DNA of 64,000 nucleotides. It comes from Chimonanthus salicifolius. Its lineage: Eukaryota > Streptophyta > Magnoliopsida > Laurales > Calycanthaceae. A model generated the notes under the pieces. The model was not told the DNA's origin. It saw nothing but the letters and a program-made list of their open reading frames with translations, and searched no databases. The position numbers and the translations under genes were made by a program. Numbering within the stretch: position 1 is the stretch's first letter; each line of letters opens with the position of its first letter. The stretch covers positions 11,723,520-11,787,519 of the forward strand of contig CM023536.1 in assembly GCA_013350335.1 (NCBI GenBank), in the 5' to 3' direction. Shown here one piece after another: positions 1 through 12,558 of the stretch.

Positions 1-3000
1 ATGGGAAAGTATCAATTGAGGACGATGATCATCATTTTGTTGTTATCTCAATGAGCACCTTTTTGTGCAGCTCACATTAACTTCCTGCCCCAAAACCAAT
101 GAATTGGATCATTACCTTATTTGAACCTGTCCTGAGTTACACTGACAGTTCATTTAGCCCAACTCTTACGGATTGCTAAACCTTTGTGGCATTTATTTTA
201 AAGAAAAAATAACCTTATTGTAATCTACTCAAGCTGATTTTTGGAGATCCCTTTTTCAATTATAGACTTTTCCAACCAACTCATTCTCATGATATTAAGT
301 ATGCCCATAGAATTTCTCATTGAGTTCATATGACCCTATTCTGCTATGGATAATTTCTTCTTAAGTATCAAATTTATCAACATGTAGTACTAAGTTCTTG
401 AGGATATCTGCCTTCTAAAAGATGGGGATTCTTATGAAGTTTCTGAGTAATTCCATTTCTCATTTATTGTGATTCTTGGCTTTAGAAGTTGGTTGAAGAT
501 CATTTCCACTGAGGAGTTGGTCTAAGATGTTAAATCGATCATGTTTGAGACTTATGATGAGAACATCTCACTCCAAATAGCTAATATGTCTTCCAACATG
601 AATTTATGAAAGCATTGGATGATGCAATCTGCATATCAAATGATTTAGGATGGTATGTGTGCATTTGTTTTTATCACCAGTCTTGAGAACTTATACATTA
701 TGGGTGAGGCGTATTTACGAGATTCCCCTAATCTGTATTTGTTAATGAATTTCCAGTAAGGAAATTATATCATCTTACACTAATTCTAACAGAAAAACTA
801 CCTGTAAACCATATATGAACAGAAAATACTTTCATAGAGTTATATTTTCTGCAAGAGAAGTTGGATATCAGATGAAAGTTTGGTTGCAGAGAAATGGATT
901 GAAAACTGAGATATTGTGTGTGTTATTATTTAAGTAGATATTTCATAATAAACAGACACAAAAAAACGTAGCCGACCTCCAGAAAAAATGTACTCGTGAT
1001 TACGAGATGGTGTTTAATGATTGCTTCCTATTAGACGTGTCAATTTGTGTCTGTTGGACAAGAGATTACACCATTCCTTGTCACAGAGGCACATCAGTAT
1101 TGAGACTGAATTTGTTCTCATCTTTACAGTTATTGAACAGTCTTGCATAGCCTCTCGGAGAGTTGCAGAGATCATATGAAAAATTCCTTCATCGGTTGGA
1201 GCTATACAAGAAAAAGAAAACTAGAATAATGCATCAACCATTTATTTAATTCATCTTTATTTTCTCTTAGTGATGTTTAACCTAACCATTGACAAAATGC
1301 CTTGCAGCGACAGGATGTAAGGGTATCCAAGACCGCTCTGAGTATCCCTTCCAATCATGAGGGTAAGTATGTAGTTGAGAATGATTTAGAAATAGGTAAA
1401 GGTTAGTCTTTTATACTCATATCAATGCTTTCCTGTACTTGTGTTAGTGCAGTAACACTTCACTGAGAGATCTTTGGCTAACACCTCTCACTTCAAAAAA
1501 AAGGGTTTGATTGACACTTGAACTTAAGTTTATTTATAGACTGCATTCCAGCATTTTAGATGAATGCTATGGTGGTGATGATGATCTGGGCATTTGAGTG
1601 ATTGAATCAATGCCATGTTTAGATATCTGAAAAAATAGACCTTGTGGAAAAAATACTGAGTGAAAACCAAAGTAATTTGACTCACAAGATGGGCTTGGCT
1701 GGATTCAGCCTGAGGCGGAGCCACTTTGGGCTAGAAAGGACTGAAAAGTTTCCAGCTTATTATCACTGATAAGAGTAATATAATATGGCATGTATCACAC
1801 TGTCTGGAGGGACCATGAATACTGCACTTTTTTAGAGAGAAGCAGATTGTTAAATTTTAACAGGGAAAAACCAACCAACCACTCTCTTAAATATAACAAA
1901 GTAATGACCATACTTACTATCTGATTGGTACAACTTGGCCACCAGATTCTTGCCTTTCCTTCAAAGGTGTATGACATTCTTCTAGTTGGTGATTACTAAT
2001 TTGATCCAGATTCAAGTGTGTGACTGAACAAGAGGGACAAGATTAACCAATCATTTATGGCTTTATTTCAAAAAGAGAATGGATGATGAAGAGGCATTTA
2101 ATCTTTCCACACCACCACCTAAGATAGGATCAACTAATGGACTTGGGAAGGTTATAATCTACAAATAGAGAGAGGTGACTGCTTTTTAGTTGGCTGCATA
2201 TGTTGGTCTGAAGCAAAATCAGCACTGAAATATATCATTATCTCTAGCCGATTCCATACATTTCCTACCTAGAAACTAATGATGTAATTTTTAACCTTGA
2301 ATTATACAGCCATGTATACAGGGTCCATAAAGTTATCAGAGAGGCCATACAGCCCGTAGCGGCCTGTCACCAGATGGCAAACACCAATTATCAACTATTG
2401 AGTTATATGCTATTGGTTGTCACTTTTCTACACATCTTGTCTGCCAATATTAGTATGTGATGACGCTTATCATGATTCTAGTGAAATCATTAGTTTTTTG
2501 GTGTATTATACTCTTTTAATCCTCTCAATTAAAGTTTCTATATTTTAGTGTGATAACACACATTTCTGACTCTATGTTAAGAGAGGGATTCTATTAGATC
2601 ATGTTGTCATAGAAAGGTCTATTGCATTTGTTATTGAGGGCTTCTCCATTACACTTTTTGGCTTTTTGCAAACATTGTCAAGTTAGAGAGCCAATGAAGT
2701 AGCTCCCTTTGAAATTCAATCAGCTAAAGCACACATTGATGTGATACAAGAGCCTTTGTTGTATGTTAGTTGTACAAATAATGGATTTCATGAGTTATGC
2801 TGCTTTAGAGAAGCAACAATTTGATTAGCATTTCATTCAATTGCTAATGACATTTCTATACATGAAATGATGTACAGTAGAGGACAGTAGTTTTTTTTCT
2901 TTTGAAAAATTCTAATAGGTCTTATTCTCCACGATTCATAATCTAAAGTACATTAGTACTTTTCTTGATCTACAATCTCATTAATGGCAATGTGATCAGA

Positions 3001-3491
3001 GAACTCTACAATTACCCTGAATAATTTATTAACACTACCCCATTACAGTATTATAGCCTTTTTTAATGGAAATTCTTTCGATTGTAGATTGTCCTACTTA
3101 GACAACAGGTCACCACAATTTTGGACAATGTTTGGATTAAACCTACATACCATTAGGCTGAGCTTATTTGGATGTTTTAGTCCTATTAATTTAAAGGTTA
3201 TTCGTACTGAGTTAAATTCACATTGCATCTTGATACCCTTTGGATCTCTCAGTCTTTAGAGATACAAAAAGAACTTGGAGTGGACAATTATAGGCTAAAT
3301 AGAGCGCATGTCTCTTTGTTTCCCCCAACAATGGGCATCATCTTTGTTAGGGTTAGTTAGATGAAAAACATTAGGTGATTAGATCTCAAACTGGATGAAA
3401 ATCACTATTTGTGTAGAAATTTCCTAGGATCTTCCATTCACTGGATTGTATTCAATCATAGGTTTAAATCAGTGAAAGTTGGAGCCCAAAA
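1..3491. other. Unit spacer, copy A, no recognised gene
   Basis: I find no convincing gene here. Open frames are short and of no recognisable family. The block is distantly similar to other parts of the same unit. For example, the 'aaaaaagggtttgattgacac' stretch near 1496 resembles 10093, 1741-2060 resembles 17160-17530, and 2790-2900 ('gttatgctgct...tctatacatgaaatgatg') resembles 18036-18102 plus 18593-18615. It is therefore half of an older internal duplication. Confidence 0.7.
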
Positions 3492-5117
3492 TGTAACTCC
3501 CCTCCCTCTAACCACCGTCACTGTCATCAGAGTAAGATAACATGAATATTTAGTGGAGAGGGAGGCGAGCTTCACAATGCGAGCCAAGTCCGAGTCCGAA
3601 GACCCGACACTTGACTAGCCCAACTAGGGTGTGCATGATAACATTTGCACACACCCTGATAATCTTGCGGAATTTAAACAATTTATACGTTTCATGAATA
3701 ACCAATCACATTTCATAGCAAGATAAGGAATTCCCAAAAGATAGATTATACAATGAGTCAAATACAAATAAACTTCAATTACAACAATTCCAAAATCATA
3801 ATATTACATTTCCCCAAAGTTACAACATTCTTAAACAAAAGTACATTGATCTCATATCTCTCACAACATCAAAATAATTCCAAGTCCACAAGACTTTGTT
3901 CTTTAATCTCCATCTCATCCATGCTTGGCCATCGCTTGGTCAGATATCATTTCCGTCTTCCAAAACCTGCATACAAAACTGGTGGGGGAATTTATGAGCT
4001 TAGTCAACTTGCCCAGTAGGAATTCCGATCACATAGTATGCTTATGGTGTGTCATATCTAGACACTACATATACTTGTACTTTTATCAAATCCCTATCAT
4101 ATCGTACTTCATATTATACGAAACCTTACTTAAGTCATAAATCCATATGTATTCACAAATAGTCTTATTCAAGATATACTTAGTACTTTTCTCAAACTAT
4201 TTACTTATATTATAAATCTCATATTTGACTCACATTAAAGATTCCACATTTGAAAACATATATACATATTTCTTTGCAAAGTACCATACTCATATCTAGT
4301 TTCATCTCATGCTTTCATTCTCAAAATACATTTTCAAACTTAATATCTTATGAGAGGTTCATCTATCATCTGTCCTTTCCCAAAATATCATACATAACTC
4401 ATATATCATTTATGAAAATGTCACATTAAAAATGCATTCTTAAAACCATTCTTGAAAACCGTTCCTTTCTCATTATTTCCAATACCATATTCAATTCATA
4501 TGAATGATCATCAATATATAACATGTCATGCCATGGGTGCCATGATATATGCATACCCTTATCATGCCCCATGTAAGGTATCTCAATATCTCATTTGAAA
4601 CATTGGGGCATTTCCCATCCCGTATACATCATTTCACATTTAACATTTTCCTGGGGGAGTCTTAATACACATTATTGCAACACCACTGGTGTAACATCAT
4701 TTCTTTTAATCAATCACGCTCACGTACGACTTCAAAGTCTGCCCAGGTCAATTCAGCACTTTGATTTGTCAAATTATAATACGACCCCCAAGTCCATCTG
4801 GACATTCGGCACTTTGGTTTGTTACTCAACCCCATAACATTAGTTCATGACCCTAAGGTCCATTTGTTTTCATTTCATGCCTTTCCCATCCCATGCATTC
4901 ATTCATGAGGAATATGAATGCATTTGATGTCCATGATTCATGCTATGGGTTATCAACTATTCTCTTCATCTTACAATTACTCTTTTCATCATAAATGCCT
5001 TATATATTCCAAACACATCAACTTTATTCATGATTATCATATAGATACTTTATACATAATTTTCAAATCTCAAAGTAGTATAAAACTCCATATAATTGGA
5101 ATCTATCATATTCTTAT

Positions 5118-5696
5118 TGTAATGACCCGACCCGAATACAGGGCTTAGGGCTTGACTCAGCAAAAAATTGTCCGCTTTGGGCCTCGCACACATGCCAGCC
5201 CGTACGGTTTTGCATTTGGGCCGTTGACCCACATGGCCCGGCCCAAAAAGCGTCTTGCTTGAGTACAAGGAGTGGCCTTCAAATAAATCCCTACCTCTTT
5301 CCCTTCGTTACCACTGTGGGACTCCCACATCGGTTCAGGGTATCACAATCACCTCCCTTAAAGCCTCGAGCCATCCCCGGCTCGACCCGGTCCAGCTCAA
5401 CAACTCTAGGGAAGGAGGAAAGGCCCACACAGTCCGAGTGTAGAACCTCGGCTCTGATACCAAATTTGTAACGACCCGACCCGAATACAGGGCTTAGGGC
5501 TTAACTCAGCAAGAAATTGTCCGCTTTGTGCCTCGCACACACGTGAACCTGCACTCTTTTGCATTTAGGCCCTTGGCCCACATGGCCCGGCCCAAAACGT
5601 GTCTTGCTTGAGTACAAGGGGTGGCCTTCAAATAAATCCCCACCTCTCTCCCTTCATTACCGATGTGGGACTCCCACATCGGTTCAGGGTATCACA
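5118..5696 (-). mobile_element. TRIM element 1, copy A (two 230-bp LTRs)
   Basis: Two direct repeats of 230 bp (5118-5347 and 5467-5696) both run from TGTAA(T/C)GACCCGACCC to GGGTATCACA. They flank a 119-bp centre. That centre contains gctctgatacca (5451-5462), whose reverse complement TGGTATCAGAGC is the standard plant primer-binding site for initiator tRNA-Met. The element therefore reads on the minus strand. The flanks cttat and ctcat form an imperfect target duplication. It has no coding capacity. It is nested inside LTR1, so it is younger than LTR1 but older than the A/B duplication. Confidence 0.85.
5451..5462 (-). promoter_or_regulatory. tRNA-Met primer-binding site of TRIM 1
   Basis: On the minus strand this reads TGGTATCAGAGC and lies four bases inside the LTR at 5467-5696. 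This fixes the orientation of the element. Copy B has a one-base change at the same place (ctttgatacca, 31591-31601). Confidence 0.8.
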
Positions 5697-7450
5697 CTCA
5701 TACTATCTCATATTCAAAATATCTCAAAACATCTTATTTTCATGTGATATAAAATCACTCGAAATGCTACTTTCCTGATCATATTCTTTGACACTTAAAA
5801 TGTCATAATTCATAGATCAAAATACATGATTTTCAAAGGAAATCAATTCATCATTTCTTCTCTCATTTGTTAACAAAATAAACATAAGTCCACACCCAAT
5901 TGCATTTCAACGAAGTAGGAAAACCTACTTGGCCGATCAGCGGATGAAGGTAATCCATGGACTAGCTTGTTCGATTCCTAGTTCCTCTTTGACCCTTCGT
6001 TCATCGTTCATGCATAGGAAACATAACATGCATATTATTAGAATTTCTTTCTAATTGTTCTTAATTCTCTAATCCTTATATTTCGCTTCTACACCTTAAG
6101 ATCTCATTAAGTCTTATAGGTCCCTTGGGTGAAGGATAACATAGCCAAGGCGATCCCACAAAACATTTGGGTCCCTTTTAAACTAACTCCACAAAACTGG
6201 CCATGTCTCTGGCTGACACATCGACAAAGGTCGATGTATCCTAAAACACCGAGCCGACACATTGACTCCAATCGATGTGTCCAGTTCCTGGACTTCTGCT
6301 CAGGCACCTATTTTCTTCCCTCTTTTTCCAGGGTTTGTACATAGTATTTGTCTTAATACTTTCACAGGGTTTTTAATTAAAACTTCCCTTTCATTCATTA
6401 GATTTGTTCATATGAGAGACACACTGAACCCACTGATGTGTCCCCTGGAAGAGGTCTACCCTTCAATCAGTCCGTTTCTCAAAAATCTTTACAAAACTGA
6501 TATTTCTTTGGTGTATATATCGACACAGGTCGATACATACACCAGGGTATACATCGACTTCAGTCGATACATCCTAAGATACAAAATCTGTACACATTGA
6601 CCAATCCGATTCTCTTTTCCTTCTTCCTCTTTCATTTTCATTCCGGGACATACAAATCGACAAAAGTCGATATGTACTCCTGAGATTCCTGCAACTCTCT
6701 TATTTCGGGTTGCATGTTTCTCTACTTTGTTTCATCCTCTTCCAATCTCATTTAAAGGTCCTATTACACATTCTAGTGTGATTATCTTACTCTAAATCAT
6801 TGTACGCATCATAGATATCACATACCTTGGGGAATCCTTGCGGATTTCGATGACCAAAAGGGCTTTGAGCTTAAGCTCGGTGTTTTCCTCTTTCTTTCTA
6901 CCTTGCTCGACCCTTGCTTTCTCTACTAGGTTTCTTCCTCTTTCTTTGTTTCTTTCTCCTCCCTGAGGTCCACTGAGGTAAGATGGGTGGAGGAGATGCG
7001 GTGTACCGCCGATTGGGAGAAGTCCTCTCCCTCTATCTTCCTTCTTTTCTCTCTTCCCTTCACTCCTTTCTCTTTTCTCTCTTTTCTTCTTCTCTCCTTC
7101 GGTTTGCTCTCACATATGGAAAATGGGGAGACGGGATGAGCATCAGCTCTTTTCCCTCTCTCTGGTCTCCTCCACTTCCCTTTAGTCAACGTGCTTTACA
7201 CGTGGCGAGTCTCCATTGGCTGACATGGGCGGTGGTATGTGAATGATAGAATAAGAGAAGACAGCTGCGTGTTTTAAACACAAGATACTGGACACGCTCG
7301 CACATCGACAAAGTCGATAGGTACATTTTCTGGAAAATCACATGTATCGACCGAATACGATATGCATCATTTGAAAAATGTTAGCTTCGGGTTCTCTATC
7401 ACACATATCGACCAACTCGATATGTACACTTCTCGATACATCGACATCTG

Positions 7451-7454
<4 letters not shown>

Positions 7455-7501
<47 letters not shown>
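7455..7501. repeat. TA dinucleotide microsatellite, copy A
   Basis: An uninterrupted TA run of about 23 units lies inside LTR1. The equivalent site in copy B (33659-33675) is far shorter and interrupted by a G. It creates artificial Tyr-Ile open frames on both strands. Confidence 0.95.
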
Positions 7502-7503
<2 letters not shown>

Positions 7504-10500
7504 GGAGTCTCTTTCTCTTCCCCAGCCAACACACCAGACACGTGGGGGCCATGCATTGGTCCTCCAGGACAGTGGTAGGTGTGGTAGGTGGGTGATGGGA
7601 CAACACAACTGTTGGATCTCAGACATTGAGCCGCGGGACATTTCCCGATACATGTCCATGGGTCGATACATACCAATAATTATAAATCGACAGAGCTCGA
7701 CACATTCTTCTGGAAAACTTAGTAATCGGGTCTGTTTGTCGACACATGTCCCAAAGTCGATACATACTACATGTCGACATATCGACTAGGTCGATATGTC
7801 CTTCTGGAAACCTTCAGTTCCTTTTCTTTCTTTCTACTCATTTCTTTTCTCACTTGGTTCAATACCCATTCCCATCTCCAATCCATTCATTCAAGAGGGG
7901 ATTTATATTAATTCACCGGTTTAAGATTTCGGGGTGTTACACAACATGAAATGAGGACCAAGAAATTTGATTGTTGAGTATAATTAGATGAAACACACTG
8001 GGTTAAGTATAGGCAGTGAACTGATTATGTTGATGTTTGATAGAATCATTTAAATTAAAAATCAAAGTCCTAATGTTAAAATGAGTTTTAGTTTTCCGAG
8101 GAGCGCCTTCAATAACTTTATTAGAATGTTTCCAACAGGTGCGGAGCTTTTGCTTTTTCCAAAAAAAAAAACCAAGAAGGCTATTGCATCTGCACCCTCT
8201 ATCTTGTTTTGGAATAGACATAGCTCTAAAGGTCAGTTCTATCGAAGAAGGGAACACAGATTTTCTATATACCAAGAGCTGAATATCTATTCCCTCTGTG
8301 TATGCTTACTGAATTTACTTCTAGCCATATGCTTTGCACCGAAGTCTTCAAATGTGTTTCAAGGGAGAGTTCCTTTGATTACTTCTAGATTTACAGCCTG
8401 CAGGTTCTATCTGTGGCTTCACAAAATTTCAAAAGTGTAGGCCATCATTTCACCTCATTTCATAGGATACTAGAAATTTCAAATAGGTTGAGTTTTGGTT
8501 TTCCATCCTAGGGCGACACCTTTCATTTGGTGGGATCGATATGTTTTGTACGCACTCCAAGTATCCCATTCATAGATGAGCATATAGGTAGGAAAAAACA
8601 CCATCAGATTAATCTACATTGGATCAAAATTGATCTGGAGGCAACTTTAGGGCTCATCAAGGGGCTAAACTATGAACTTTGAAATTCATACTACAATTCA
8701 GGCTTCTTCTCAGCACCTCTTTAATCCATTTTTTCACCTTCCTCTGCGTTGAAACTGAAGTCATGGTGATCAGTTGCAATATGGCAGGTTACAAGCTCTT
8801 CTAAGAGTTGGTAATAGTAGAAATCCTATGTTTCAATTAAAGGGTTAATACGAGTACAATCTCATTACATAACGGCCCCAAAACTCATAATTTTGAGAGA
8901 AAGATCAGTACTTCTTCTGTAGTTTCAAACTGCTCAAGGGTTCCATGCCTTCTTTGCAAGGAACTCAGCATTAGAATTCAAGGCATGCATCAAGTTGTCA
9001 CTATGGCATGAAACTGCTATAAGGTTGCATCAAGTTCTCATCTATTATAGTTGGCACTTGGTTTGTCCTTTTTTTAATGGCTCAACTACCTATCTGACTC
9101 ACAGGGTTTAAACCCACAAACTAATTGTTGCAACAATGAACTTCTAGGAGCTTTAATAAAAGATTCTTCTTTAGAATTCATGGCATGTATTATACTTTAA
9201 AGATGTGTGTGATGCTATGAAAGTGAGTGAGTCTCTGCATTTGTGTGAGTGTTTAATATTTTGACGCATGTTGTTTTTGAATATACTATTACTACCATAG
9301 ACAGTGTCCACTTGAATCCAATGAATGAATCAAGCATAGTAGAATGGTGTTCATGATTTTGTGTGGAAAGGATTTGACATTCACAAGGTGAAGAAGAATG
9401 ATAGTGAAAATGGTCTTATTTTATCTGATGGTGAGTGTGTTGCCTATCTGGCAGTTTAAGTATCTTTATCTGACACTTTTCCCTGATAGGGGTGAGTCAT
9501 CTTTGCATATTTTTTATGTAGATTTATTTAAACAGTTTATGCTCATTATAACCTTCCAAACTTCTCAATGATTTTTAGATGTAGGATGGATTAATCAAGC
9601 CATTCTTGGCTCATGTTATGCACTTGTTTTAATCAGACAAGGATTTCAAGAGTCTGTACAGATCTCACATTTCAATCTGTGATAAATTGAAAAAAATGGT
9701 AAAAAGTGTGGACTTTATTGTACTTTGTTGAAACCGTGGGCTTTCCAAAATGGCCAATCACTTATGTCATATTTTAGAAAAGGCTGGCCAATGCTCTACT
9801 ATATGTTCCTCAGATATATTTAAAGCAATGATTTTGTTGGGGTGGCTTGGACCATGGATCATTGGGTGCAGTAGTTTGTGGATCCTGTACATGTTTAGGA
9901 GCAACAGAATCAGGAATGACTTCAAAATGAAGAAACATTCACAGTAAACTGAACAGTGTACTTCATCGATCATTACTGTTGCTACTGTGTCTCTCTTGTA
10001 CTTGCAATTGAAATGATAAACACTGAAATATTCCAAGGAAGATTAAGCTATAAGCAGTTAGAAATGTTTGGTTTGCACTTTCCCACTTTACAGAAAAAAG
10101 GGATTTGATTGACACTTTAAAATTTACATTTATTTTAAGAATGCACTCAATCATTTGAGATGGGATTAGTGGCTGTAGCAGTGATGCTAATGATGGTTCT
10201 GGTAATTCGGACATTTCAGTGATGGAATCAATGGCATGCTTTAGATCTGAATTGACCTTGTGGAAAAGTTAAGACATGGGCTTGGCTGGATTAAAATGAG
10301 GCTGAACCACTTTGGGCTGGAAAGGGCTGATATTTTGAACCTACCATCGCTAATTAGACTGGTTAACAATGGCCTGTATCACTGTCTAGAGGGACCCATA
10401 ATGGAGACTATGAATTAGATATTTTCTTAACTCAACAATTTTAGCCATCTGATGGTTATCTTGCTAAACATATTGATTATCTAACCATCATGCTCATCTG

Positions 10501-10895
10501 ATGGTTAGCTAGCTGAGCCCATTTTTGTTGTCCCTCGTTGTGCTGAAGCTTCTCCATCCCGTGGCCAAAAGTCAAGCCGTGTCTCTTCTGTCTTCGTCTC
10601 TCAGGCCAGGTCAGTTGGGTCCATTTAATTATTTCGACAAAGAAACAGTCTGAGCCATCCCTCGGTCTAAAAGTTGGTCCATATCCATCCCAGCTATTCC
10701 CAACCAGGCCGGGCTTAGGTCAGGTTCAACCCCACCTTGAGCTACTTCCACTTGGTTATAATGTTTATGAAAAGGTCCTTTGCCCATTTCCCTTCTGGTC
10801 GTGGGTCCTGAAGAGGAAGACAAATACCAAATCAATAAATGAAAAGGCAAGGATCTTACTATTAGAATTAGACTTTATTTTCTCTTCAATTGAAG

Positions 10896-10943
10896 TATGA
10901 ATATATATAGATATATATATATATATATATATATAGATATATA
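10896..10943. repeat. AT microsatellite, copy A
   Basis: This is a short (AT)n tract with two G interruptions. In copy B (37056-37133) the same site is a pure run of about 39 units, a clear expansion difference between otherwise near-identical copies. Confidence 0.95.
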
Positions 10944-11142
10944 GGGTGGCATTTAGCCGCATACCCCATAAAAGTTTTCTCATGGTGAGTGAAAACTCTA
11001 TCTCGAGTCCACCTATAATTATGCAATTGGATGGACTTAAAATATTTATTTATATAAGTAATGTATTTAAAACATCAGCTTAATTAGACAAATCTAGCTA
11101 TGGTTTTGAATAGAGGTAAAATTTGGGTTGGGTTTGGACGTG

Positions 11143-11147
11143 GGGCC
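11143..11147 (+). repeat. Target-site duplication GGGCC, left, LTR2 copy A
   Basis: The same GGGCC pentamer occurs at 14705-14709, directly after the LTR end. It is also present on both sides in copy B (37333-37337 and 40652-40656). Confidence 0.85.
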
Positions 11148-12558
11148 TGTAACAGCCCGCCCTTTTTCACTTGCATAAATCAGAGTATATTTTTTTTTGA
11201 TAAGTGAGAGAGAACGGGCCTTTACGACAGGAGTCAAGTCCGAGTTGCCAAAACCCGACCCTTAACTGGCCACTATTACGTGTACGTGGATTAAATACAC
11301 TAAAATATTTACACACGCTTATCTTATTGCTTGCGGAATAATTTATATGAATAAGATGCTATTCATTTTCTTAACATCATTACGCAAGGAAAGCCAATCA
11401 CCATAAGATTTCAATAAAACTTAAAGATTATCAAACCATAGCAAATAAGTTCTAAGGTGTCCCAAATAGTCTAAATTATTACAACCCAAAATGTAAGTCC
11501 TCCGAATACATCATTGAAATCAAAACTAAGTAATTTAAACTTAAATCTTCCTAAGCTCCTACGCTTGGCTCCCTTCCTGTCCTACGTCGTTTTCCTTAGC
11601 ATTTCCTGTTCCATCATCTATAAGGTAGAAGTAGGGCATTAGTCAACATGCCCAGTAGGTATTCCAATTAGGGTTAGGGTACAAATATGAGTAATATTAG
11701 AATATCATAAATCAAGGGTTTATATATCATTAATGGCATATTTGTAAAAACATCTTATAAGTAACAAAACAATGCATGATGTCCTTATCATAATCATGCT
11801 AACATAAGTGTCATATCATGGGTGTCAATGCCAAATGAAATTCCACTCAATGTCCAAACCCAATCACATCATAATTGGCCAATTATGTCCACAGTGTTTG
11901 AGGCGGCAACCACCAGGGCACTGTATACCCATCCACAAATTAACTGGGATTACCGATGGAGTGTGGTCTCCTCCCTCTGCGCAGGGTTTCGGGAGTGAAT
12001 ACCCAGGAGCTCTTTGGCCCAATCACGCCATACTTTTTTATCAACCGGACGCGGCCAAATCTCAACGGTTCATAAAGCTTCATATAAGCTAATCTCAAGC
12101 CCAAGTCATGTCCGGACCGCTCAAAACTTGGCTTGTTGGTCATATGTGTTCCCTTCCATGCCATGCATGAGGTGATGTATGCAAGAATGCCATTTCATTT
12201 AAAATACATAATATCATCGAAAATCAACTCTTAATCATATACAATTTATTTAGCCAATGCATTCATCATATTTTGAATAAAACAAGTGTCATATTATACT
12301 CCATAGTGTTCTCAATGAGGTAGAAATCCTACCAATGTCTGATATACTATATTTTCTTGTCTTGCAAGGATAACGCTAACGGTAGCGTGAGACGAATCGC
12401 AATCCCTTTGCTAACCTCTTTACCTCATCAAATTCAAACATACATATCAGTTTGATTTTCCATTTTAATTCCATCATTCCTATTTCCATCTAAGTTCCAT
12501 GTTCATTTCTCAACGCATTTACGCATCATAATCCTTAAACCGTTTAAGACCCTCAATG

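Larger units (their letters stand above)
3492..7941 (+). mobile_element. Solo-LTR-like element LTR1, copy A (nested TRIM inside)
   Basis: The element begins TGTAACTCCCC and ends GGGGTGTTACA, the inverted TGTAAC/GTTACA ends usual for plant Ty3/gypsy LTRs. The flanking pentamers are caaaa (3487-3491) and caaca (7942-7946), a target duplication with one mismatch, so this is an old insertion predating the unit duplication. It contains no gag or pol frames. It is interrupted by a TRIM at 5118-5696. It carries many TCGATAC/GTATCGA inverted half-sites (6218-6675 and 7300-7800), a pyrimidine-rich tract (7020-7100) and a TA microsatellite. Open frames in it are chance products of low-complexity sequence. 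Confidence 0.75.
7942..11147. other. Unit spacer, copy A, containing the second ancestral sub-block
   Basis: I see no supportable gene. Positions 9430-9900 are clearly related to sequence just downstream of the kinase (21390-21660 in A, 50880-51240 in B), with shared runs such as 'ggccaatcact' and 'ggaccatggatcattggg'. Positions 10093-10400 are related to 1496-1830. This sub-block thus looks like the flanks of a kinase copy that has been lost. An open frame at 8081-8440 has no family I recognise and is disturbed by poly-A length differences in copy B. Confidence 0.65.

Noticed and set aside
1530..1724. 64-residue minus-strand frame identical in copies A and B
   Set aside because: Identity follows from recent duplication of the whole region; there is no family, no start context and no wider conservation.
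3753..4140. Overlapping frames of 88 and 71 residues conserved in copy B
   Set aside because: They lie inside a non-coding LTR, and neighbouring non-coding bases are equally conserved.
5118..5696. Possible Cassandra-type TRIM with 5S rRNA-like promoter
   Set aside because: I see no 5S A-box/C-box-like sequence in the LTRs; only the generic tRNA-Met primer-binding site is present.
7338..7676. Open frames of 60-112 residues with long Tyr-Ile runs on both strands
   Set aside because: They are produced by the TA microsatellite in LTR1; the copy-B site is contracted and the frames change.
8081..8440. 119-residue frame
   Set aside because: No recognised family; the poly-A run in it differs in length between copies and breaks the frame, so coding is unlikely.
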